Source: Lachnospiraceae bacterium (GTDB lineage: Bacteria; Bacillota; Clostridia; Lachnospirales; Lachnospiraceae). From it: a stretch of 64,000 bases of DNA. Below the pieces are notes generated by a model, which saw only the letters and a list, made by a program, of their open reading frames with translations, ran no database searches and was not told where the DNA came from. The stretch is taken from positions 62,001 through 126,000 of the forward strand of contig CAJTCV010000009.1 in the NCBI GenBank assembly GCA_910574805.1. Direction: 5' to 3'. The stretch's first letter is position 1, and the number at the start of each line of letters is the position of its first letter. Below are positions 55,687-64,000 of this stretch, in pieces. The translations under genes and the position numbers were made by a program.

Positions 55687-57480
55687 TTATCTGTATAATG
55701 GTCCATATGCTCTGCATGCCCGATAATCCTGTCCTTCCAGATCCATCCCGTAGGCATTCCATGACGCCGGACGGAAAACCTCTTCTTCCGCCACATTATG
55801 CATACACACCGGAATGCGGAGCATGGAACAGAGCGTGATGAGATCCGCACCGACATGTCCATAGGAGATCGCTCCATGATTCGCCCCCCAGTGGTTCATT
55901 ACATCATAAGCAGTCCTGAAATTTCCATTCTCCGCGCATCTTGGAGCAAACCAGGTACACGGCCATGTATAATCGGTTCTCTTCCAGAACACATCCGAAA
56001 CCGCTTCCGGCAGTACTACGCTCCATCCTTCCACCAGCTGCACGACCGGACCGACGCCTTTGACCATATTGACGCGGATCATGGTCATCGGCATCTCCGC
56101 TCTGGTCTCAAAGCGGGAAGAATAGCCTCCTCCTCTGAAATACCCCAGATCCGCCTCGCACCACTGCGTCGCAGACAGGCAGCTCTGGATGTCGCGGCTT
56201 TCCATCTCCCAGAAAGGTTTGATCGCCGCTTTTCCATCCAACATAACCGCTTTCCCGCAGGCATCCAGACAGCAGGCCCCGGAGTTGATCAGGTGAATAA
56301 ATCCCTTTGCTTCGGCGGCATGTCCTTCCAGATCATATCCCGTCACACGTTTTACCGCCTCGTCCGACCAGCAGGTCCTTAGATCAGCGAACATCTGTGA
56401 ACGGCTCGTGAGCAGTTTCAGAAACAGCATTCCGGCACCGTTCAGCGTATCGTTTTCTGTGGCAAGGATATAGGGTTCGCGTGCGCCGTTCCAGTCAAAC
56501 GAAGTATTGAGGATCGCCTCCGGGAAATCCGTATTCGGATAATGATCCGTCCACTGTCTTTGCCCCTGAAATCCCGCTGCTATGGCGTTATACCCCAACA
56601 TTTCCTCCTCGCATCCTTCGGGGAGACTTTGATTCCCGTTCATCAAATCCCTGATGACCAGCGCACATTTTACGGTAAACTCCCAGTTTGCGTCCTTTTC
56701 TTCCCTGCTGTGCCTTGCATAATCCGGATTTTTGTCTAGGCCCTCCCGGCAGTTTTCCTTTGTCCACTTCAGCGCCTTTTCATATTCCTCTTTGTCGTAG
56801 ATTTCCATATCGATCCGGCGCAGGATCTCCACTTCATCTACAGACTCCACGCGCATACCCAGGTACTCTTCGAAAAAATCCGGATCGATCGTAGAACCGG
56901 AAATCCCCATACAGGTGGCTCCGATCTGCAGATAGGTTTTGTCCTTCATGGTCTTTGCCGCTACCGCAGCCCTTGCAAAACGAAGAAGCTTTTCCTTTAC
57001 ATCCTCCGGTATCACCGTATCATCAGCTTCCTGCACATGTCTTCCATAGATCCCGAAAGCCGGCAGCCCTTTTCTCGCATAAGCGGCCAGAACGGACGCC
57101 AGATACACCGCCCCCGAACGCTCCGTCCCATTGAACCCCCACACGCCTTTGATGGTCATTGGATCCATATCCATGGTCTCTGAACCATAGCACCAGCATG
57201 GAGAAACCGAAAGCGTGATATCAACGCCTGCTTCCCTGAACTGTTTTGCGCACATGGCGCTCTCCGCCACACGTCCGATCGTCCGGTCTGCGATCACGAC
57301 GTTCACCGGTTCTCCATTCGAATACCGAATATTCTCCTCAAACAGCTTTCTCACTGCTTTCGCCATGTTCATCGTCTGTTCTTCCAGCGATTCACGCACC
57401 TTCAGGGTTCCCTGTCTGGCGTCGATGACCGGACGGATTCCGATCACCGGATAATTGCCGATATATCTGTTTTTGTCCAT
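55687..57480 (-). CDS. fucI: L-fucose isomerase
   Basis: 597 residues, the family's usual length. Interconverts L-fucose and L-fuculose (also D-arabinose/D-ribulose) with Mn2+. Recognisable stretches are [14 protein letters not shown] at the start, the [15 protein letters not shown] region, and [17 protein letters not shown] at MDKNRYIGN with GAAAGGAA upstream; a frame 22 codons longer has no ribosome site. Last gene of the sugar operon. Confidence 0.95.
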   Translation of the reverse strand: MDKNRYIGNYPVIGIRPVIDARQGTLKVRESLEEQTMNMAKAVRKLFEENIRYSNGEPVNVVIADRTIGRVAESAMCAKQFREAGVDITLSVSPCWCYGSETMDMDPMTIKGVWGFNGTERSGAVYLASVLAAYARKGLPAFGIYGRHVQEADDTVIPEDVKEKLLRFARAAVAAKTMKDKTYLQIGATCMGISGSTIDPDFFEEYLGMRVESVDEVEILRRIDMEIYDKEEYEKALKWTKENCREGLDKNPDYARHSREEKDANWEFTVKCALVIRDLMNGNQSLPEGCEEEMLGYNAIAAGFQGQRQWTDHYPNTDFPEAILNTSFDWNGAREPYILATENDTLNGAGMLFLKLLTSRSQMFADLRTCWSDEAVKRVTGYDLEGHAAEAKGFIHLINSGACCLDACGKAVMLDGKAAIKPFWEMESRDIQSCLSATQWCEADLGYFRGGGYSSRFETRAEMPMTMIRVNMVKGVGPVVQLVEGWSVVLPEAVSDVFWKRTDYTWPCTWFAPRCAENGNFRTAYDVMNHWGANHGAISYGHVGADLITLCSMLRIPVCMHNVAEEEVFRPASWNAYGMDLEGQDYRACRAYGPLYR

Positions 57481-57535
57481 CTGTGTCTTTTCCTTTCTTT
57501 CTATTTTAAATACATGCCTGTATTTAAAATCAACG

Positions 57536-58408
57536 TTACCCTTCAAACGCCTTCCTGAGATACGAGACGGACTCCGCCGCTTCCCGGTCCAGCGTCTCCT
57601 CCGAGCAGTCCTCCTTCAGATCTCTCCAGATCCGGATATCCTGCCCCACCTGTCCGCCATGGATCACAAAAGGCTCCATGACGATGTTCGCTTTGTAGCC
57701 GACTTCTTTCAGCGCCTCTCCGATGGCCTTCCAGGGAATCATATGGCCCTGCCCCGGAAGCTTCCGGTTATTTTCCCCTACGTGGAAATGTCCCAGCCTG
57801 CTGCCCGCCGTCCGGATGGCTTCCGCGAAATCATTCTCTTCCATACTCATATGATAGGTGTCCAGCATGACCTTCACATTGTCCGCCCCTACGGCGTCCA
57901 CATAGGCCACGCACTCTTTCGCCGTGTTGATGAGATATCCTTCGTGGCGGTTCAGCACCTCCATCCCCAGCTCGATCCCGTATTCTTCCGCGATCTTCGC
58001 CAGCTCCTTCATGTTCCGGATGCTGCGGTCCAGATCCCCCGCCTTGTCCGGCACGCTGGAGTAATCTGCAGGCCAGCAGGCGTACAGGCCGCCGCCCACC
58101 TGACGGACACCCAGCCGTTTCAGCACCGGGAAGGTATCCTTCCAGAACTGAAACCCGTTCTCCACCACCTCCGGGTCTGCGGAAGAAAGGTCTTCCGACG
58201 GCTTCGGCCCGTAACCTCCTGTGAGCAGGACGCCTTCTTCCTCCGCGCACGCCCTCAGCCGGTCCGCTTCCTCCTCCCGGAGATCCTTCACCCCGGCGCA
58301 GGAAATCTCCAGTATATCAAACCCAAGCTTTCCGACTTTTTTGATATACTTCAGGTAATCCGCTCCCCACTGTCTCTCCCAGTAGGCATAATAGATTCCA
58401 TATTTCAT
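57536..58408 (-). CDS. Ketose 3-epimerase (D-tagatose/D-allulose 3-epimerase family)
   Basis: 290 residues. Starts [19 protein letters not shown], close to characterised clostridial D-allulose 3-epimerases. Metal ligands: Glu in [14 protein letters not shown], Asp/His in [12 protein letters not shown], His in [11 protein letters not shown], Glu in IVMEPFV. GGAGG lies 8 bases before the ATG. Supplies an epimer for the adjacent isomerase and kinase. Preferred ketose not determined. Confidence 0.92.
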   Translation of the reverse strand: MKYGIYYAYWERQWGADYLKYIKKVGKLGFDILEISCAGVKDLREEEADRLRACAEEEGVLLTGGYGPKPSEDLSSADPEVVENGFQFWKDTFPVLKRLGVRQVGGGLYACWPADYSSVPDKAGDLDRSIRNMKELAKIAEEYGIELGMEVLNRHEGYLINTAKECVAYVDAVGADNVKVMLDTYHMSMEENDFAEAIRTAGSRLGHFHVGENNRKLPGQGHMIPWKAIGEALKEVGYKANIVMEPFVIHGGQVGQDIRIWRDLKEDCSEETLDREAAESVSYLRKAFEG

Positions 58409-58442
58409 GTCGTCCACCTCCTGTTTGGATCGTCCACCGGCA

Positions 58443-59963
58443 TCATTTCCATGCTGCCAGATCGTCATATGTCTTCAAAAGCGCCGTGTAGCACTCCTCA
58501 AAGCACGCCTTCAAGGTTCCGTAACGCCTGTGGTTCTCCAGATCCGGCTCGATCACGTCGTCCACCTTGATGAACCGGTCAATGGCTGTGAAATCCTCCA
58601 GCGCTCCGGTACCCACGCCCGCGCACACCGCCGCGCCCATGGAGGTGGCTTCATCCAGCCAGTTCAGCCTCCTGGCCCTCACGCCGTAGATATCCGCCAG
58701 CGCGTGCCGGATGGGATCTCCTTTGGCCAGCCCGCCGATGACGTTCAGTTCCTGAATGTCCATATGCGCGCGGAACACGTCCAGAATGATACAGAGGTTC
58801 ATGAGGATTCCTTCCACAGTGGCCCGGAGCATGTCGCCTCTCGTATGCTCCATCTTCAGTCCCACAAAGGCGCCCCTTGCATTGGGGTTCCAGCGGGGGC
58901 TCCTCTCTCCCAGAATATAGGGGAGGTACAGAAGGCCGTTGGCGCCCACGGGGGATGCCGCGATCTCCCGGTTCATCAGCTCGTACGGGCTGACACCCTG
59001 CTCTTTTGCCTCTGTTTCCAGATCCTTACACAGCACCTTCTTGATAAACTGGTAGGAATTGCCCGCCGCCTGCATGGTCCCGTTGGGGGAATACAGGCCC
59101 GGAACCATATGCGCCCAGTTATACGTCCGAAGTTCCGGATCATAGATGGGCTCCTTACTGGTCAGCGCCACCCAGGAGGAGGACCCCAGATAGTTGAAGG
59201 TATCGCCCTCCCGCACGCTTCCGGCTCCCACGGCCGCGCACACGCCGTCACCGCCGCCGATGACGATGGGGGTCCCGGCCGCCAGCCCGCATTCCTCCGC
59301 CACGGACCCGGTCAGCTCTCCCGCCACGTGGGTGGACGGATAGACGTCCGGCAGCTTCTCCTGATCGATTCCCGTCAGTTCCAGAAGCCTTCCGGACCAG
59401 GCAAGGCGGTTCAGATCCAGGCAGTTGGTCCCGGACGCGTCCGTGTAATCCGTGACAAACGCTCCGGTGAGCCTGCGGATCACATAGTCCTTCGGCTGAA
59501 GCATCTTGTATGTATTTTTATAAATCTCCGGCTCATGATCCCGGATCCACATGAGCTTTTCCACGCTGTAGGAAGCGCTGATCTTATGCCCCGTGATCCG
59601 GTAGAACTCCTGTTCGCTCACCTGCTCACGGATCGCCTTCTCCTGCTCCTGGCTTCTCTGGTCCGCCCAGATGATCGCCGGCCGGAGGGCGCGTCCGTCT
59701 CTGTCCACCACCACGCAGCCCATCATCTGGCCGCTGAACGCCATGCCTGCCACCTGCTTTTTATCCACATCCGCCAGAAGCGCCTTGTTGTTCTCACAGA
59801 CGGCGCGCCACCAGTCCTCCGGATTCTGTTCCGCCCAGGTGCTGTTGAAAAAATTCGTCGGATATGTACAGGTGATGCTCCTGACCAATTCCCCGTCCGT
59901 CGTAAACAGCGTCGCCTTGTCTCCGGAGGTGCCAAGGTCATGCGCAATCAAATATGTTCCCAT
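58443..59963 (-). CDS. FGGY-family carbohydrate kinase (xylulokinase-like)
   Basis: 506 residues. HDLGTSGDKATLFT phosphate motif, MAFSGQMMGCVVVD, WADQRS, catalytic Asp in GGGDGVCAAVGAG, and LPYILGERSPRWNP. Similar in layout to the kinase at 38488 but not a recent duplicate; the N-terminal motif here is HDLGTSGDK rather than VDVGTSSIK. Likely phosphorylates the ketose made by the isomerase or epimerase. The ATG follows GAGGACAAAG. Confidence 0.92.
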   Translation of the reverse strand: MGTYLIAHDLGTSGDKATLFTTDGELVRSITCTYPTNFFNSTWAEQNPEDWWRAVCENNKALLADVDKKQVAGMAFSGQMMGCVVVDRDGRALRPAIIWADQRSQEQEKAIREQVSEQEFYRITGHKISASYSVEKLMWIRDHEPEIYKNTYKMLQPKDYVIRRLTGAFVTDYTDASGTNCLDLNRLAWSGRLLELTGIDQEKLPDVYPSTHVAGELTGSVAEECGLAAGTPIVIGGGDGVCAAVGAGSVREGDTFNYLGSSSWVALTSKEPIYDPELRTYNWAHMVPGLYSPNGTMQAAGNSYQFIKKVLCKDLETEAKEQGVSPYELMNREIAASPVGANGLLYLPYILGERSPRWNPNARGAFVGLKMEHTRGDMLRATVEGILMNLCIILDVFRAHMDIQELNVIGGLAKGDPIRHALADIYGVRARRLNWLDEATSMGAAVCAGVGTGALEDFTAIDRFIKVDDVIEPDLENHRRYGTLKACFEECYTALLKTYDDLAAWK

Positions 59964-60040
59964 TCTCTTTGTCCTCTTACCCTTCCCGGGGTTCCGCAGC
60001 CGCAGGGACAGCGCCCTGTCCGCAGCCCGCGGGCCGCCGT

Positions 60041-61027
60041 CTATTCCATGTCTTCAAAAGGCGCCAGGATCTTCTCGATCTCTCCCAGCTCTTCCGGCGT
60101 CAGATCCCACTCCGTGCAGCGGAGGTTTTTCTCCAGCTGTTCCATGGAAGACGCGCCGCCGATGATGGAGGTGACCTCCTCCTTCTGGCGCAGCCAGTTC
60201 AGCGCCATCTCGTTCATGGGCCTTCCGATCTCGTCCGCAAACGCCTTCAACTTCCTGGCGCCGTCCTGATACACCTTGAACGCCTCTCCGGTGAGCTTGG
60301 GATTCTCGTTGCGGATATCCCTTGCGGAGATGGTAAGGCCGTCCAAGAACCGGCCTGCCAGAAGCCCCTGGAACAGCGGGCTGTAGGGAAGGAACGCCTG
60401 CCCGTATTTCTTCACATTCGGGAAGACCTCTTTCTCGGTACGGTACTCCAGCGGGATCCCGTGATAGCTTCCCGGATTGCGCTCCAGCATATTGTAAAGC
60501 CCCTGCTGGCAGTCCACGGAGATGTATTCCATCATCTTCTCCACATCCGCCTGGGAGAAATTGCTCAGTCCCACATAGCGGATCTTGCCCGCCTTCTTCA
60601 TCATGTTCAGCGCCTCCGCAGTCTCCTCCAGCGGAACGTTCGGGTCCGGCCAGTGCATCTGATAGATGTCCACATGGTCCGTCTGCAGACGGGTGAGCGT
60701 GTCGTCGATCTCCTTTAACAGACTGTCTTTGGACAGATTGTTCCGGGTCTGGTGCTTCTCGTTCCAGAGCAGCCCGCCTTTGGAAGCGATCAGAACCTTA
60801 TCGCGGCGTCCACCCTCCTTCAGCGCCTTACCGAGAATCGTCTCCGATACGCCCCAGCCGTACACCGGCGCCACATCGAAGAAGTTGACTCCCAGATCGA
60901 TAGCGTCATGGATGACTTTGATCGATGTCTTCTCTTCGGAAGAATCCCAGTCGCCTCCCATATTCCAGCATCCGACTCCAATGGCTGATATTTGATCCTC
61001 TATTTTTGCTACTTTTTTATAAATCAT
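60041..61027 (-). CDS. Aldo/keto reductase
   Basis: 328-residue NADPH-dependent reductase of the AKR TIM-barrel type. Catalytic Asp/Tyr pair in NFFDVAPVYGWG, Lys in IASKGGL, His in QMHWPDPN; NADPH site at the C-terminus (TSIIGGASSMEQLEKNL). Family members act on sugars, aldehydes or the L-glyceraldehyde/lactaldehyde type products of deoxysugar breakdown, which would fit this operon. Confidence 0.92.
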   Translation of the reverse strand: MIYKKVAKIEDQISAIGVGCWNMGGDWDSSEEKTSIKVIHDAIDLGVNFFDVAPVYGWGVSETILGKALKEGGRRDKVLIASKGGLLWNEKHQTRNNLSKDSLLKEIDDTLTRLQTDHVDIYQMHWPDPNVPLEETAEALNMMKKAGKIRYVGLSNFSQADVEKMMEYISVDCQQGLYNMLERNPGSYHGIPLEYRTEKEVFPNVKKYGQAFLPYSPLFQGLLAGRFLDGLTISARDIRNENPKLTGEAFKVYQDGARKLKAFADEIGRPMNEMALNWLRQKEEVTSIIGGASSMEQLEKNLRCTEWDLTPEELGEIEKILAPFEDME

Positions 61028-61099
61028 AACTGTTTCTCCTGATTCTGAATTTTATTTCTGCCGGCGTTTTTCGCTGCACACCGGCAGGAGCATGCTTTT

Positions 61100-62065
61100 T
61101 TATTTTACAACCAGATTTCTGCGGCTCTTGTCTGTGTTCATAAAGATGGCGATGATCACCAGAAGCCCGAATACGATCTTCTGCCAGAAACCATCCACTG
61201 CGATGACATTCATACCATTCTGGATGACGGTGATCAGTCCGACGCCAAGCACAGTCAAAAGCACGTTTCCTTTTCCTCCGGTCAGCATGACGCCGCCCAG
61301 AACCGCAGATGCGATGGCCATCAGATTATACTGTTCACCAACGGTCGGAATTCCGCTCTTTAGTTTCACAGCGAAGAAGATTCCGCCGACGGCCGCCAGA
61401 AGTCCGGAGATGGTAAATGCCACCACCTTTGCTTTCACTACCTCCAGTCCGATCAGCCTTGACGCGCGCTCATTGGTCCCGAGCGCCAGCATGGTTCTGC
61501 CGACCACCATTTTTTTCTGAATGACATAACAGACCGCAAGAACCGCTGCCGCCACCAGGAACAGAAGCGGAAGGAAGCCGATGCTGATCTTAGCCCAGTC
61601 CACATAGGGCCAGACTGCCGGAATCATGACCATGGGCATGCCTCCGGAGATCAGATAGGCAGCGCTCTGCCAGATACTCTGCGTACTCAAAGTCGCAATA
61701 AAGGAAGGCACTTTCAGCTTCGTGTGAAGCATCCCGTTTAAAAATCCTGCTGCCAGTCCATAGAGGATCACGACTACATAGGCCAGAGGCCCCATCCTCT
61801 CCAGAAGGAACGTAAGCATAACCGCCGCACAGGAAGCGATGGAGCCCATGGAAAGGTCAATGGATCCAAGAAACAGGACAAAGGATACTCCGCACGCCAT
61901 GAGCAGAAGCGGCGACATGTCTGTCAGGATGTTTTTAATGTTGTATACACCAATGAAGCTCTGGTTCATGATGGTGAAAAATATAATCAATATGACCAGC
62001 GATGCAACACTGAAGATCTTATTGAAATTTTCCTTCTTTAAAATGTTAGACTTTATCTGACTCAT
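61100..62065 (-). CDS. Sugar ABC transporter permease (RbsC type)
   Basis: 321 residues, about nine to ten membrane helices. Family patterns include DLSMGSIASCAAVML, ALGTNERASRLIGLEVVKAK, the coupling loop, and IASAVLGGVMLTGGKGNVL. Pairs with the second permease gene at the right edge and the ATPase between them. AAAAAATGAG-type weak ribosome site before the ATG. Confidence 0.93.
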   Translation of the reverse strand: MSQIKSNILKKENFNKIFSVASLVILIIFFTIMNQSFIGVYNIKNILTDMSPLLLMACGVSFVLFLGSIDLSMGSIASCAAVMLTFLLERMGPLAYVVVILYGLAAGFLNGMLHTKLKVPSFIATLSTQSIWQSAAYLISGGMPMVMIPAVWPYVDWAKISIGFLPLLFLVAAAVLAVCYVIQKKMVVGRTMLALGTNERASRLIGLEVVKAKVVAFTISGLLAAVGGIFFAVKLKSGIPTVGEQYNLMAIASAVLGGVMLTGGKGNVLLTVLGVGLITVIQNGMNVIAVDGFWQKIVFGLLVIIAIFMNTDKSRRNLVVK

Positions 62066-62088
62066 TTTTTCCCCCTGACTCTTCTTTG

Positions 62089-63615
62089 TTACATCATGTA
62101 TTTCACAATATCAACCTGCTCTGGTTTATGATCGGCGGACGCATCCAGCTCTTTCGTGATCTCCCCGTCCTTCATGACAAGCAGCCGGTTGGAAAGGCCG
62201 ATGCACTCATCCAGCGTATCGCCCAGCACAATCACACCTTTTCCCTGAGCAGTAATATCACGAATCAGGGAATAGATCTCCCCTTTGGCGCCGATATCCA
62301 CGCCTCTGGTGGGATGGTTCAGAAGCAGAATATCCGCATCGCTTGCAAGGATCCTTGCAAATACCACCTTCTGCGCATTCCCTCCGGACAGGAATCCCAC
62401 CTGCTGACTGATGGAAGGCGCCTTGATTGCCAGCTCCTTCAGATACGCCTCTGCCTGCTGTTTTTCCTTTTCCGATGAAATCAGACCGTTGGAAGATACT
62501 TTCTTATAGTTTGACATGCTGATATTTTCATAAATCGTCTTGTCTTCGATCACGCTCTCCTCTCTGCGCTCCTTCGGAATCGAAAGGATTCCCTGCGCCA
62601 GCGCCTGATAAGGATGCTTCAGATGCACTTCCTTCCCTCTGACAAAAAGGCTTCCCGATGTGGCTTCCTCATCTCCGCAGATCACACCGCACAGCTCCTC
62701 TTTTCCAGAACCGACCACGCCGCAGATGCCCACTACCTCGCCCTTATGTAAACTAAAGTTAATGTTCCGGAAATAACCTCTCATGCCCAGGCCCTTTGCT
62801 TCCATTAAAACCTCCGCCTGCGGCTTTGTCTGACGATGAATCTGATAATATTCTCCGGAAGCCGTCTTCCCTACCATCTTTTCATACAGGATATCCTCAT
62901 CTGCGTCTTTCCGGTCGAGCTCGCATACATTCTTTCCGTCTTTGAATACATAGATATAATCACTGATTTCCAGCACCTCATCCAGACGATGGGAGATAAA
63001 GACGACGGAATTTCCTTTCGCAGTCATCTTACGGACATTTTTGAACAGATTCTGCACTTCTCCTTCATTCAGGACGGAAGTCGGCTCATCCAGAAGAATC
63101 ACACATCCCTTCCCGTCTTCCCGTTTTGCCACATGGAACACCTTTGCGATCTCCACCATCTGCCTGGTGGCAAAATCCAGAGTGCTGACCTTTTTATCCG
63201 CACGGATATGCTCAAGCTCCACCGCATTCATAACTTCTTTGGCATCTTCGTACATCTTCTTTTTGTTCAAAATTCCAAAACGGGTATAATTCTCTTCCTG
63301 CCCGAAGAAAATGTTCTGTCCTACAGTAAGATTCTGGATCAGAGACTGCTCCTGAAATACCATGCCGATCCCCTGTTTGTTCGCTTCAATGGGCGACTGG
63401 GGATGGTAAGTCTCTCCGTGCATCTTCATCCCGCCCTCCGTGGGATGCTCGATTCCCATAATGATTTTTAAAAGCGTGGATTTCCCCGCTCCGTTTTCTC
63501 CTACCAGACCTACCACCTTTCCCGGCTCGATCTCCAGACTCACATTGCTCAGCGCCAGCGTGCCGGGATACTGTTTTGTAATATTCTGAGCAGAAAACAA
63601 TACTTCTTTTCCCAT
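62089..63615 (-). CDS. Sugar ABC transporter ATP-binding protein (RbsA/MglA type)
   Basis: 508 residues with two fused nucleotide-binding domains. First domain: Walker A GENGAGKST, Walker B VILLDEPTSV. Second domain: degenerate GVVGSGKEEL, signature LSGGNAQKV and LLNHPTRGVD in place of the usual DEPTRGID, so Asp-Glu of Walker B is replaced by Asn-His, as one expects for only one active site. GGAGG lies before the ATG. Confidence 0.94.
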   Translation of the reverse strand: MGKEVLFSAQNITKQYPGTLALSNVSLEIEPGKVVGLVGENGAGKSTLLKIIMGIEHPTEGGMKMHGETYHPQSPIEANKQGIGMVFQEQSLIQNLTVGQNIFFGQEENYTRFGILNKKKMYEDAKEVMNAVELEHIRADKKVSTLDFATRQMVEIAKVFHVAKREDGKGCVILLDEPTSVLNEGEVQNLFKNVRKMTAKGNSVVFISHRLDEVLEISDYIYVFKDGKNVCELDRKDADEDILYEKMVGKTASGEYYQIHRQTKPQAEVLMEAKGLGMRGYFRNINFSLHKGEVVGICGVVGSGKEELCGVICGDEEATSGSLFVRGKEVHLKHPYQALAQGILSIPKERREESVIEDKTIYENISMSNYKKVSSNGLISSEKEKQQAEAYLKELAIKAPSISQQVGFLSGGNAQKVVFARILASDADILLLNHPTRGVDIGAKGEIYSLIRDITAQGKGVIVLGDTLDECIGLSNRLLVMKDGEITKELDASADHKPEQVDIVKYMM

Positions 63616-63624
63616 ATCCGCCTC

Positions 63625-64000
63625 CTATTTCACAATCTCTTTATTGCCTTTGGATACAGACAGCGCAACCGCAGCAATGATAATCAGTCCCTGCACCGCA
63701 CTCTGGACATAGGTACTTACTCCCAGAAGAATCAGTCCATTGTTGACAACGGTAACGATGAAGGCTCCCACCAGTGAATTCAGCACGCCTCCTTTTCCGC
63801 CGGACAGAGAAGTTCCGCCTACAACCACTGCCGTAATAGCAGGAAATACGGTTCCGGTCCCGATGGACACATCGCCCCGTCCTACACGTATAGCTCCCAT
63901 CACGCCCGCTACGCCGATGCAGAAGCCGGACCATGCGAAGATCTTGATCTTGACCTTTTCGATATTGATACCGGTATTTCTTGCAACTCCCTCATTATCT
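63625..64000 (-). CDS. Second sugar ABC transporter permease, cut by the right edge
   Basis: Only the last about 124 residues are inside the window. EGVARNTGINIEKVKIKIFA is the coupling loop of RbsC-type permeases, followed by AITAVVVGGTSLSGGKGGVL and two further helices. It lies 9 bases upstream of the ATPase gene. The transporter thus has two different permeases. The substrate-binding protein gene must lie beyond the edge. Confidence 0.9.
   Translation of the reverse strand, partial: DNEGVARNTGINIEKVKIKIFAWSGFCIGVAGVMGAIRVGRGDVSIGTGTVFPAITAVVVGGTSLSGGKGGVLNSLVGAFIVTVVNNGLILLGVSTYVQSAVQGLIIIAAVALSVSKGNKEIVK

Noticed and set aside
38488-59963. Recent duplication of the two FGGY kinase genes and the two zinc dehydrogenase genes
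   Set aside because: They share family motifs only; signature segments differ throughout, so they are distant paralogues.
58407-60269. 620-codon plus-strand frame opposite the FGGY kinase
   Set aside because: Antisense of a clearly recognised kinase; His/Arg-rich shadow composition.

Overview
The window (about 50-55% G+C, strong AGGAGG-type ribosome sites, ATG/GTG/TTG starts) looks like chromosome from a gut anaerobe of the Clostridia, most likely Lachnospiraceae. The grounds are the nine-gene V-type ATPase operon, the PTS, TRAP and ribose-type sugar transporters, the stand-alone FeoA/FeoB pair, and a TnpX-type serine-recombinase element. I see no rRNA, tRNA or CRISPR array. Almost all genes are on the minus strand.

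Layout. (a) 1-9.3 kb: a PTS EIIBCA permease cut by the left edge with a divergent AraC regulator; feoA-feoB on the plus strand; a short operon of SDR dehydrogenase, internally deleted GPH transporter and tandem EIIA protein, facing a ROK regulator across a palindrome-rich promoter region. (b) 9.3-17.5 kb: thioredoxin reductase, then the most unusual locus of the window. In transcription order this is a 56-residue peptide gene closed by a terminator, a 944-residue HExxH protein, a SIR2-family protein, a cytoplasmic TPR histidine kinase, a single-domain response regulator and a PIN nuclease. I do not recognise this combination as a named system; the gene content suggests a signalling and effector (conflict or immunity) cassette. 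(c) 17.8-26.9 kb: a complete V-type ATPase operon whose c-ring protein carries the residues of the Na+ site. (d) 26.9-38.4 kb: a catabolic operon with TRAP transporter, LarA-like protein, zinc dehydrogenase, FadR-type GntR regulator, split transketolase, TIM-barrel isomerase, 2-hydroxyacid dehydrogenase and glycerate kinase. (e) 38.5-43.2 kb: FGGY kinase, class I aldolase and zinc dehydrogenase with an RpiR regulator and two near-identical inverted repeats. (f) 43.2-48.2 kb: housekeeping genes (deoxycytidylate deaminase, upp, threonylcarbamoyl-AMP synthase, metA) around an altronate-dehydratase-family gene broken by three frameshifts. (g) 48.5-55.4 kb: an integrative mobilizable element with serine recombinase, MobA/MobL relaxase, a hydrolase and a GNAT acetyltransferase. 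Its ends are defined by 24-bp inverted repeats and a TC/GA core, and the genes on both sides have lost their 5' parts. (h) 55.7-64 kb: a deoxysugar/pentose operon of L-fucose isomerase, ketose 3-epimerase, FGGY kinase, aldo/keto reductase and ribose-type ABC transporter, cut by the right edge.

How it fits together. Each sugar cluster has an import system, redox, epimerase or kinase steps, and in four cases a nearby regulator of a different family (AraC, ROK, GntR, RpiR). Single-base indels are confined to 45.7-55.2 kb, in the broken dehydratase gene and the accessory genes of the mobile element; all other genes appear intact. Function assignments rest on motifs and remembered families, since no database search was possible.
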